Assembly (NCBI GenBank): GCA_963855995.1
Contig: OY979725.1
Coordinates: forward strand, 12,070,383 to 12,134,382
Reading direction: 5' to 3'
Length of the DNA: 64,000 nt
From: Muricea muricata
Taxonomy: Eukaryota > Cnidaria > Anthozoa > Malacalcyonacea > Plexauridae
Below are positions 44,977 to 58,000 of the stretch, piece after piece; within the stretch, counting starts at the first letter, position 1; each line of letters starts with the position of its first letter. The position numbers and the translations under genes are program-made. The notes beneath the pieces were generated by a model, which was not told the DNA's origin, searched no databases, and saw only the letters and a program-made list of their open reading frames with translations.

Positions 44977-45460
44977 GTATTTTCGCACATCCATGTATTA
45001 TTCTCTATCTATTTTAGTGGTCAGTAAATGTTTAAATCACTTGCCATTACATTAGAAGGAAAAAATGATCTCTTTTTTCCAGGTTTTCTAAGTCATTAAT
45101 AATGGTAGTAGAACGAATAGTAGTGCAATCATACCAGTGATTACAAAACCAACTGACCCTGCAGCGAGAGGTTGATTTGTTGATCACAAGTGTCATGTAT
45201 CATTAATTGCATGACTTGATTCCTTCTATTACTTACTGATTATATATCGTCCGTAATCAATTTAGTCAGGAAAAAATATAATTTAAAAGATCAAAATTTT
45301 CTAAATCCTAAAATTAATCCATTTTGAAAAATTTTGAAAAAAAGAAAACAAATTCATATTTTGTATCCTAAATGCTGATTGGCTAGTTGTAAATACTAGA
45401 GTGATTTTCATTGGCTGTAGACAAGGGTGTGATTACAGCTCACAGTGGATGCGATTAGCG
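44977..45460. other. Unassigned AT-rich stretch
   Basis: No gene recognised. TGCTGATTGGCTAG and GATGCGATTAGCGCTCAAATCGC near 45372-45468 resemble the subterminal words of the element at 39440-40335. Confidence 0.45.
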
Positions 45461-45464
45461 CTCA

Positions 45465-46027
45465 AATCGCTTTGGAACATGGTGGAAATGACCGAATGTC
45501 GCATTGTATTTCAAAAACTTAGTTTAAAGTTCTGGCAAAGTATCATAGCTATGTCTCACCTTGTCCATGATTTTGTCCACTTGGCCTCCCAATGAAATTC
45601 TATGTGCTGCCTGTCTTGATTTAGAATTTTTGCGTTTTGCAGCAAAACCATTTTCCATTGAAATCAGTTGAAATTTTGCATGCAAGACTGTACCACTGGT
45701 CTCTTAAGAATAAACTAACTTTGGACATGTCTCATAACATTTGAAAAAGCTTAGTGGGAGATACCTCTTGTTGTAACTTTTTTCCTCATTGTTAATTGTT
45801 GCAGAATTGTACCTGAAATTTTGACAATGTGCAATTTGTGATGAAATTCATCGAAACTTGGTGGAAATGACCAAATGACGCATTGTTTGTGGAAAAACCT
45901 AGTTTGCAGTTCTGAAAATGCATTATAGTTATGTTTCAAGTTGCCCATGCTTTTACCCATTGTCTCGTTACATTTGGAAAAGCTTAGTGGGAGATACCTC
46001 TTGTTGTAACTTTTTTCCTCAATGTTA
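45465..46027 (+). repeat. Diverged forerunner repeats of the 355-bp satellite
   Basis: Two partial units share GGTGGAAATGACCAAATGACG-like, AAAACTTAGTTT and AAAGCTTAGTGGGAGATACC words. AGCTTAGTGGGAGATACCTC occurs at about 45749 and again at about 45977. The last unit runs into the first satellite unit through TTAACTTATCTTATTGCTG. The region also matches 15890-16450. Confidence 0.75.
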
Positions 46028-49000
46028 ACTTATCTTATTGCTGATTTAGGATTTGACTCATTTCACCTATTTTGGCTGAACATTGGCCTTGGATGTGGTA
46101 AGTGTTTTCATTCGGCATTTTCCCATATTACATGGAAATGATGTAAAATTCTTCATGCATTACCGGATCAGCTCACGCTCGGATTTTAGCTAAGTTTGGG
46201 GCACTAGAGATGTACTTGGGACACTGTGCTAGTGTTGACCACTATGTTTGAACTTTTCCCACTTTGGTATATTGGCCTGAATTTTTGAAATTTTTCTAAA
46301 TGCGATGAAATGTCATGAAACTTAGCTCAAAATGATGAATTAGGTCATTGTATATGAAAAAACTTAGTTTGGAACCGGAACAACTTATCTTATTGCTGTT
46401 TTAGGATTTGACTCATTTCACCTATTTTGGCTGAACATTGGCCTTGGATGTGGTAAGTGTTTTCATTCGGCATTTTCCCATATTACATGGAAATGATGTA
46501 AAATTCTTCATGCATTACCGGATCAGCTCACGCTCGGATTTTAGCTAAGTTTGGGGCACTAGAGATGTACTTGGGACACGCTGCTAGTGTTGACCACTAT
46601 GTTTGAACTTTTCCCACTTTGGTATATTGGCCTGAATTTTTGAAATTTTTCTAAATGCGATGAAATGTCATGAAAATTAGCTCAAAATGATGAATTAGGT
46701 CATTGTATATGAAAAAACTTAGTTTGGAACCGGAACAACTTATCTTATTGCTGTTTTAGGATTTGACTCATTTCACCTATTTTGGCTGAACATTGGCCTT
46801 GGATGTGGTAAGTGTTTTCATTCGGCATTCTCCCATATTACATGGAAATGATGTAAAATTCTTCATGCATTACCGGATCAGCTCACGCTCGGATTTTAGC
46901 TAAGTTTGGGGCACTAGAGATGTACTTGGGACACGCTGCTAGTGTTGACCACTATGTTTGAACTTTTCCCACTTTGGTATATTGGCCTGAATTTTTGAAA
47001 TTTGTCTAAATGCGATGAAATGTCATGAAACTTAGCTCAAAATGATGAATTAGGTCATTGTATATGAAAAAACTTAGTTTGGAACTGGAACAACTTATCT
47101 TATTGCTTTTTTAGGATTTGACTCATTTCACCTATTTTTGCTGAACATTGGCCTTGGATGTGGTAAGTGTTTTCATTCGGCATTTTCCCATATTACATGG
47201 AAATGATGTAAAATTCTTCATGCATTACCGGATCAGCTCACGCTCGGATTTTAGCTAAGTTTGGGGCACTAGAGATGTACTTGGGACACTCTGCTAGTGT
47301 TGACCACTATGTTTGAACTTTTCCCACTTTGGTATATTGGCCTGAATTTTTGAAATTTTTCTAAATGCGATGAAATGTCATGAAACTTAGCTCAAAATGA
47401 TGAATTAGGTCATTGTATATGAAAAAACTTAGTTTGGAACCGGAACAACTTATCTTATTGCTGTTTTAGGATTTGACTCATTTCACCTATTTTTGCTGAA
47501 CATTGGCCTTGGATGTGGTAAGTGTTTTCATTCGGCATTTTCCCATATTACATGGAAATGATGTAAAATTCTTCATGCATTACCGGATCAGCTCACGCTC
47601 GGATTTTAGCTAAGTTTGGGGCACTAGAGATGTACTTGGGACACTGTGCTAGTGTTGACCACTATGTTTGAACTTTTCCCACTTTGGTATATTGGCCTGA
47701 ATTTTTGAAATTTTTCTAAATGCGATGAAATGTCATGAAACTTAGCTCAAAATGATGAATTAGGTCATTGTATATGAAAAAACTTAGTTTGGAACCGGAA
47801 CAACTTATCTTATCGCTGTTTTAGGATTTGACTCATTTCACCTATTTTGGCTGAACATTGGCCTTGGATGTGGTAAGTGTTTTCATTCGGCATTTTCCCA
47901 TATTACATGGAAATGATGTAAAATTCTTCATGCATTACCGGATCAGCTCACGCTCGGATTTTAGCTAAGTTTGGGGCACTAGAGATGTACTTGGGACACG
48001 CTGCTAGTGTTGACCACTATGTTTGAACTTTTCCCACTTTGGTATATTGGCCTGAATTTTTGAAATTTTTCTAAATGCGATGAAATGTCATGAAACTTAG
48101 CTCAAAGTGGTGAGTTAGGTCATTGTATATGAAAAAACTTAGTTTGGAACCGGAACAACTTATCTTATTGCTGTTTTAGGATTTGACTCATTTCACCTAT
48201 TTTGGCTGAACATTGGCCTTGGATGTGGTAAGTGTTTTCATTCGGCATTCTCCCATATTACATGGAAATGATGTAAAATTCTTCATGCATTACCGGATCA
48301 GCTCACGCTCGGATTTTAGCTAAGTTTGGGGCACTAGAGATGTACTTGGGACACGCTGCTAGTGTTGACCACTATGTTTGAACTTTTCCCACTTTGGTAT
48401 ATTGGCCTGAATTTTTGAAATTTGTCTAAATGCGATGAAATGTCATGAAACTTAGCTCAAAATGATGAATTAGGTCATTGTATATGAAAAAACTTAGTTT
48501 GGAACTGGAACAACTTATCTTATTGCTGTTTTAGGATTTGACTCATTTCACCTATTTTTGCTGAACATTGGCCTTGGATGTGGTAAGTGTTTTCATTCGG
48601 CATTTTCCCATATTACATGGAAATGATGTAAAATTCTTCATGCATTACCGGATCAGCTCACGCTCGGATTTTAGCTAAGTTTGGGGCACTAGAGATGTAC
48701 TTGGGACACTCTGCTAGTGTTGACCACTATGTTTGAACTTTTCCCACTTTGGTATATTGGCCTGAATTTTTGAAATTTTTCTAAATGCGATGAAATGTCA
48801 TGAAACTTAGCTCAAAATGATGAATTAGGTCATGGTATATGAAAAAACTTAGTTTGGAACCGGAACAACTTATCTTATTGCTGTTTTAGGATTTGACTCA
48901 TTTCACCTATTTTGGCTGAACATTGGCCTTGGATGTGGTAAGTGTTTTCATTCGGCATTTTCCCATATTACATGGAAATGACGTAAAATTCTTCATGCAT

Positions 49001-52000
49001 TACCGGATCAGCTCACGCTCGGTTTTTAGCTAAGTTTGGGGCACTAGAGATGTACTTGGGACACTCTGCTAGTGTTGACCACTATGTTTGAACTTTTCCC
49101 ACTTTGGTATATTGGCCTGAATTTTTGAAATTTTTCTAAATGCGATGAAATGTCATGAAACTTAGCTCAAAATGATGAATTAGGTCATTGTATATGAAAA
49201 AACTTAGTTTGGAACCGGAACAACTTATCTTATTGCTGTTTTAGGATTTGACTCATTTCACCTATTTTGGCTGGACATTGGCCTTGGATGTGGTAAGTGT
49301 TTTCATTCGGCATTTTCCCATATTACATGGAAATGATGTAAAATTCTTCATGCATTACCGGATCAGCTCACGCTCGGATTTTAGCTAAGTTTGGGGCACT
49401 AGAGATGTATTTGGGACACTCTGCTAGTGTTGACCACTATGTTTGAACTTTTCCCACTTTGGTATATTGGCCTGAATTTTTGAAATTTTTCTAAATGCGA
49501 TGAAATGTCATGAAACTTAGCTCAAAATGATGAATTAGGTCATTGTATATGAAAAAACTTAGTTTGGAACCGGAACAACTTATCTTATTGCTGTTTTAGG
49601 ATTTGACTCATTTCACCTATTTTGGCTGGACATTGGCCTTGGATGTGGTAAGTGTTTTCATTCGGCATTTTCCCATATTACATGGAAATGATGTAAAATT
49701 CTTCATGCATTACCGGATCAGCTCACGCTCGGATTTTAGCTAAGTTTGGGGCACTGGAGATGTACTTGGGACACTCTGCTGGTGTTGACCACTATGTTTG
49801 AACTTTTCCCACTTTGGTATATTGGCCTGAATTTTTGAAATTTTTCTAAATGCGATGAAATGTCATGAAACTTAGCTCAAAATGATGAATTAGGTCATTG
49901 TATATGAAAAAACTTAGTTTGGAACCGGAACAACTTATCTTATTGCTGTTTTAGGATTTGACTCATTTCACCTATTTTTGCTGAACATTGGCCTTGGATG
50001 TGGTAAGTGTTTTCATTCGGCATTTTCCCATATTACATGGAAATGATGTAAAATTCTTCATGCATTACCGGATCAGCTCACGCTCGAATTTTAGCTAAGT
50101 TTGGGGCACTAGAGATGTACTTGGGACACTCTGCTAGTGTTGACCACTTTGTTTGAACTTTTCCCACTTTGGTATATTGGCCTGAATTTTTGAAATTTTT
50201 CTAAATGCGATGAAATGTCATGAAACTTAGCTCAAAATGATGAATTAGGTCATTGTATATGAAAAAACTTAGTTTGGAACCGGAACAACTTATCTTATTG
50301 CTGTTTTAGGATTTGACTCATTTCAGCTATTTTTGCTGAACATTGGCCATGGATGTGGTAAGTGTTTTCATTCGGCATTTTCCGATATTACATGGAAATG
50401 ATGTAAAATTCTTCATGCATTACCGGATCAGCTCACGCTCGAATTTTAGCTAAGTTTGGGGCACTAGAGATGTATTTGGGACACTCTGCTAGTGTTGACC
50501 ACTATGTTTGAACTTTTCCCACTTTGGTATATTGGCCTGAATTTTTGAAATTTTTCTAAATGCGATGAAATGTCATGAAACTTAGCTCAAAATGATGAAT
50601 TAGGTCATGGTATATGAAAAAACTTAGTTTGGAACCGGAACAACTTATCTGATTGCTGTTTTAGGATTTGACTCATTTCACCTATTTTTGCTGAACATTG
50701 GCCTTGGATGTGGTAAGTGTTTTCATTCGGCATTTTCCCATATTACATGGAAATGATGTAAAATTTTTCATGCATTACCGGATCAGCTCACGCTCGAATT
50801 TTAGCTAAGTTTGGGGCACTAGAGATGTACTTGGGACACTCTGCTAGTGTTGACCACTATGTTTGAACTTTTCCCACTTTGGTATATTGGCCTGAATTTT
50901 TGAAATTTTTCTAAATGCGATGAAATGTCATGAAACTTAGCTCAAAATGATGAATTAGGTCATTGTATATGAAAAAACTTAGTTTGGAACCGGAACAACT
51001 TATCTTATTGCTGTTTTAGGATTTGACTCATTTCAGCTATTTTTGCTGAACATTGGCCATGGATGTGGTAAGTGTTTTCATTCGGCATTTTCCGATATTA
51101 CATGGAAATGATGTAAAATTCTTCATGCATTACCAGATCAGCTCACGCTCGGATTTTAGCTAAGTTTGGGGCACTAGAGATGTACTTGGGACACTCTGCT
51201 AGTGTTGACCACTATGTTTGAACTTTTCCCACTTTGGTATATTGGCCTGAATTTTTGAAATTTTTCTAAATGCAATGAAATGTCATGAAACTTAGCTCAA
51301 AATGATGAATTAGGTCATTGTATATGAAAAAACTTAGTTTGGAACCGGAACAACTTATCTTATTGCTGTTTTAGGATTTGACTCATTTCACCTATTTTTG
51401 CTGAACATTGGCCTTGGATGTGGTAAGTGTTTTCATTCGGCATTTTCCCATATTACATGGAAATGATGTAAAATTCTTCATGCATTACCGGATCAGCTCA
51501 CGCTCGGATTTTAGCTAAGTTTGGGGCACTAGAGATGTACTTGGGACACTCTGCTAGTGTTGACCACTATGTTTGAACTTTTCCCACTTTGGTATATTGG
51601 CCTGAATTTTTGAAATTTTTCTAAATGCGATGAAATGTCATGAAACTTAGCTCAAAATGATGAATTAGGTCATTGTATATGAAAAAACTTAGTTTGGAAC
51701 CAGAACAACTTATCTTATTGCTGTTTTAGGATTTGACTCATTTCACCTATTTTTGCTGAACATTGGCCTTGGATGTGGTAAGTGTTTTCATTCGGCATTT
51801 TCCCATATTACATGGAAATGATGTAAAATTCTTCATGCATTACCGGATCAGCTCACGCTCGAATTTTAGCTAAGTTTGGGGCACTAGAGATGTACTTGGG
51901 ACACTTTGCTAGTGTTGACCACTTTGTTTGAACTTTTCCCACTTTGGTATATTGGCCTGAATTTTTGAAATTTTTCTAAATGCGATGAAATGTCATGAAA

Positions 52001-55000
52001 CTTAGCTCAAAATGATGAATTAGGTCATGGTATATGAAAAAACTTAGTTTGGAACCGGAACAACTTATCTTATTGCTGTTTCAGGATTTGACTCATTTCA
52101 GCTATTTTTGCTGAACATTGGCCATGGATGTGGTAAGTGTTTTCATTCGGCATTTTCCGATATTACATGGAAATGATGTAAAATTCTTCATGCATTACCG
52201 GATCAGCTCACGCTCGAATTTTAGCTAAGTTTGGGGCACTAGAGATGTATTTGGGACACTCTGCTAGTGTTGACCACTATGTTTGAACTTTTCCCACTTT
52301 TGTATATTGGCCTGAATTTTTGAAATTTTTCTAAATGCGATGAAATGTCATGAAACTTAGCTCAAAATGATGAATTAGGTCATGGTATATGAAAAAACTT
52401 AGTTTGGAACCGGAACAACTTATCTGATTGCTGTTTTAGGATTTGACTCATTTCACCTATTTTTGCTGAACATTGGCCTTGGATGTGGTAAGTGTTTTCA
52501 TTCGGCATTTTCCGATATTACATGGAAATGATGTAAAATTTTTCATGCATTACCGGATCAGCTCACGCTCGAATTTTAGCTAAGTTTGGGGCACTAGAGA
52601 TGTACTTGGGACACTCTGCTAGTGTTGACCACTATGTTTGAACTTTTCCCACTTTGGTATATTGGCCTGAATTTTTGAAATTTTTCTAAATGCGATGAAA
52701 TGTCATGAAACTTAGCTCAAAATGATGAATTAGGTCATTGTATATGAAAAAACTTAGTTTGGAACCGGAACAACTTATCTTATTGCTGTTTTAGGATTTG
52801 ACTCATTTCAGCTATTTTTGCTGAACATTGGCCATGGATGTGGTAAGTGTTTTCATTCGGCATTTTCCGATTTTACATGGAAATGATGTAAAATTCTTCA
52901 TGCATTACCAGATCAGCTCACGCTCGGATTTTAGCTAAGTTTGGGGCACTAGAGATGTACTTGGGACACTCTGCTAGTGTTGACCACTATGTTTGAACTT
53001 TTCCCACTTTGGTATATTGGCCTGAATTTTTGAAATTTTTCTAAATGCAATGAAATGTCATGAAACTTAGCTCAAAATGATGAATTAGGTCATTGTATAT
53101 GAAAAAACTTAGTTTGGAACCGGAACAACTTATCTTATTGCTGTTTTAGGATTTGACTCATTTCACCTATTTTTGCTGAACATTGGCCTTGGATGTGGTA
53201 AGTGTTTTCATTCGGCATTTTCCCATATTACATGGAAATGATGTAAAATTCTTCATGCATTACCGGATCAGCTCACGCTCCGATTTTAGCTAAGTTTGGG
53301 GCACTAGAGATGTACTTGGGACACTCTGCTAGTGTTGACCACTATGTTTGAACTTTTCCCACTTTGGTATATTGGCCTGAATTTTTGAAATTTTTCTAAA
53401 TGCGATGAAATGTCATGAAACTTAGCTCAAAATGATGAATTAGGTCATTGTATATGAAAAAACTTAGTTTGGAACCGGAACAACTTATCTTATTGCTGTT
53501 TTAGGATTTGACTCATTTCACCTATTTTGGCTGAACATTGGCCTTGGATGTGGTAAGTGTTTTCATTCGGCATTTTCCCATATTACATGGAAATGATGTA
53601 AAATTCTTCATGCATTACCGGATCAGCTCACGCTCGGATTTTAGCTAAGTTTGGGGCACTAGAGATGTACTTGGGACACTCTGCTAGTGTTGACCACTAT
53701 GTTTGAACTTTTCCCACTTTGGTATATTGGCCTGAATTTTTGAAATTTTTCTAAATGCGATGAAATGTCATGAAACTTAGCTCAAAATGATGAATTAGGT
53801 CATTGTATATGAAAAAACTTAGTTTGGAACCAGAACAACTTATCTTATTGCTGTTTTAGGATTTGACTCATTTCACCTATTTTTGCTGAACATTGGCCTT
53901 GGATGTGGTAAGTGTTTTCATTCGGCATTTTCCCATATTACATGGAAATGATGTAAAATTCTTCATGCATTACCGGATCAGCTCACGCTCGGATTTTAGC
54001 TAAGTTTGGGGCACTAGAGATGTACTTGGGACACTCTGCTAGTGTTGACCACTATGTTTGAACTTTTCCCACTTTGGTATATTGGCCTGAATTTTTGAAA
54101 TTTTTCTAAATGCGATGAAATGTCATGAAACTTAGCTCAAAATGATGAATTAGGTCATTGTTTATGAAAAAACTTAGTTTGGAACCGGAACAACTTATCT
54201 TATTGCTGTTTTAGGATTTGACTCATTTCACCTATTTTTGCTGAACATTGGCCTGGGATGTGGTAAGTGTTTTCATTCGGCATTTTCCCATATTGCATGG
54301 AAATGATGTAAAATTCTTCATGCATTACCGGATCAGCTCACGCTCGGATTTTAGCTAAGTTTGGGGCACTAGAGATGTACTTGGGACACTCTGCTAGTGT
54401 TGACCACTATGTTTGAACTTTTCCCACTTTGGTATATTGGCCTGAATTTTTGAAATTTTTCTAAATGCGATGAAATGTCATGAAACTTAGCTCAAAATGA
54501 TGAATTAGGTCATGGTATATGAAAAAACTTAGTTTGGAACCGGAACAACTTATCTTATTGCTGTTTTAGGATTTGACTCATTTCACCTATTTTTGCTGAA
54601 CATTGGCCTTGGATGTGGTAAGTGTTTTCATTCGGCATTTTCCCATATTACATGGAAATGATGTAAAATTCTTCATGCATTACCGGATCAGCTCACGCTC
54701 GGATTTTAGCTAAGTTTGGGGCACTAGAGATGTACTTGGGACACTCTGCTAGTGTTGACCACTATGTTTGAACTTTTCCCACTTTGGTATATTGGCCTGA
54801 ATTTTTGAAATTTTTCTAAATGCGATGAAATGTCATGAAACTTAGCTCAAAATGATGAATTAGGTCATTGTATATGAAAAAACTTAGTTTGGAACCGGAA
54901 CAACTTATCTTATTGCTGTTTTAGGATTTGACTCATTTCACCTATTTTGGCTGAACATTGGCCTTGGATGTGGTAAGTGTTTTCATTCAGCATTCTCCCA

Positions 55001-58000
55001 TATTACATGGAAATGATGTAAAATTCTTCATGCATTACCGGATCAGCTCACGCTCGGATTTTAGCTAAGTTTGGGGCACTAGAGATGTACTTGGGACACG
55101 CTGCTAGTGTTGACCACTATGTTTGAACTTTTCCCACTTTGGTATATTGGCCTGAATTTTTGAAATTTGTCTAAATGCGATGAAATGTCATGAAACTTAG
55201 CTCAAAATGATGAATTAGGTCATTGTATATGAAAAAACTTAGTTTGGAACCGGAACAACTTATCTTATTGCTGTTTTAGGATTTGACTCATTTCACCTAT
55301 TTTTGCTGAACATTGGCCTGGGATGTGGTAAGTGTTTTCATTCGGCATTTTCCCATATTGCATGGAAATGATGTAAAATTCTTCATGCATTACCGGATCA
55401 GCTCACGCTCGGATTTTAGCTAAGTTTGGGGCACTAGAGATGTACTTGGGACACTCTGCTAGTGTTGACCACTATGTTTGAACTTTTCCCACTTTGGTAT
55501 ATTGGCCTGAATTTTTGAAATTTTTCTAAATGCGATGAAATGTCATGAAACTTAGCTCAAAATGATGAATTAGGTCATGGTATATGAAAAAACTTAGTTT
55601 GGAACCGGAACAACTTATCTTATTGCTGTTTTAGCATTTGACTCATTTCACCTATTTTGGCTGAACATTGGCCTTGGATGTGGTAAGTGTTTTCATTCGG
55701 CATTTTCCCATATTACATGGAAATGATGTAAAATTCTTCATGCATTACCGGATCAGCTCACGCTCGGATTTTAGCTAAGTTTGGGGCACTAGAGATGTAC
55801 TTGGGACACTGTGCTAGTGTTGACCACTATGTTTGAACTTTTCCCACTTTGGTATATTGGCCTGAATTTTTGAAATTTTTCTAAATGCGATGAAATGTCA
55901 TGAAACTTAGCTCAAAATGATGAATTAGGTCATTGTATATGAAAAAACTTAGTTTGGAACCGGAACAACTTATGTTATTGCTGTTTTAGGATTTGACTCA
56001 TTTCACCTATTTTGGCTGAACATTGGCCTTGGATGTGGTAAGTGTTTTCATTCGGCATTCTCCCATATTACATGGAAATGATGTAAAATTCTTCATGCAT
56101 TACCGGATCAGCTCACGCTCGGATTTTAGCTAAGTTTGGGGCACTAGAGATGTACTTGGGACACTCTGCTAGTGTTGACCACTTTGTTTGAACTTTTCCC
56201 AGTTTGGTATATTGGCCTGAATTTTTGAAATTTTTCTAAATGCGATGAAATGTCATGAAACTTAGCTCAAAATGATGAATTAGGTCATTGTATATGAAAA
56301 AACTTAGTTTGGAACCAGAACAACTTATCTTATTGCTGTTTTAGGATTTGACTCATTTCACCTATTTTTGCTGAACATTGGCCTTGGATGTGGTAAGTGT
56401 TTTCATTCGGCATTTTCCCATATTACATGGAAATGATGTAAAATTCTTCATGCATTACCGGATCAGCTCACGCTCGGATTTTAGCTAAGTTTGGGGCACT
56501 AGAGATGTACTTGGGACACTCTGCTAGTGTTGACCACTATGTTTGAACTTTTCCCACTTTGGTATATTGGCCTGAATTTTTGAAATTTTTCTAAATGCGA
56601 TGAAATGTCATGAAACTTAGCTCAAAATGATGAATTAGGTCATTGTATATGAAAAAACTTAGTTTGGAACCGGAACAACTTATCTTATTTCTGTTTTAGG
56701 ATTTGACTCATTTCACCTATTTTTGCTGAACATTGGCCTTGGATGTGGTAAGTGTTTTCATTCGGCATTTTCCCATATTACATGGAAATGATGTAAAATT
56801 CTTCATGCATTACCGGATCAGCTCACGCTCGGATTTTAGCTAAGTTTGGGGCACTAGAGATGTACTTGGGACACTCTGCTAGTGTTGACCACTATGTTTG
56901 AACTTTTCCCACTTTGGTATATTGGCCTGAATTTTTGAAATTTTTCTAAATGCGATGAAATGTCATGAAACTTAGCTCAAAATGATGAATTAGGTCATGG
57001 TATATGAAAAAACTTAGTTTGGAACCGGAACAACTTATCTTATTGCTGTTTTAGGATTTGACTCATTTCACCTATTTTTGCTGAACATTGGCCTTGGATG
57101 TGGTAAGTGTTTTCATTCGGCATTTTCCCATATTACATGGAAATGATGTAAAATTCTTCATGCATTACCGGATCAGCTCACGCTCGGATTTTAGCTAAGT
57201 TTGGGGCACTAGAGATGTACTTGGGACACGCTGCTAGTGTTGACCACTATGTTTGAACTTTTCCCACTTTGGTATATTGGCCTGAATTTTTGAAATTTTT
57301 CTAAATGCGATGAAATGTCATGAAACTTAGCTCAAAATGATGAATTAGGTCATTGTATATGAAAAAACTTAGTTTGGAACCGGAACAACTTATCTTATTG
57401 CTGTTTTAGGATTTGACTCATTTCACCTATTTTGGCTGAACATTGGCCTTGGATGTGGTAAGTGTTTTCATTTGGCATTCTCCCATATTACATGGAAATG
57501 ATGTAAAATTCTTCATGCATTACCGGATCAGCTCACGCTCGGATTTTAGCTAAGTTTGGGGCACTAGAGATGTACTTGGGACACGCTGCTAGTGTTGACC
57601 ACTATGTTTGAACTTTTCCCACTTTGGTATATTGGCCTGAATTTTTGAAATTTTTCTAAATGCGATGAAATGTCATGAAACTTAGCTCAAAATGATGAAT
57701 TAGGTCATTGTATATGAAAAAACTTAGTTTGGAACTGGAACAACTTATCTTATTGCTGTTTTAGGATTTGACTCATTTCACCTATTTTTGCTGAACATTG
57801 GCCTTGGATGTGGTAAGTGTTTTCATTCGGCATTTTCCCATATTACATGGAAATGATGTAAAATTCTTCATGCATTACCGGATCAGCTCACGCTCGGATT
57901 TTAGCTAAGTTTGGGGCACTAGAGATGTACTTGGGACACTCTGCTAGTGTTGACCACTATGTTTGAACTTTTCCCACTTTGGTATATTGGCCTGAATTTT

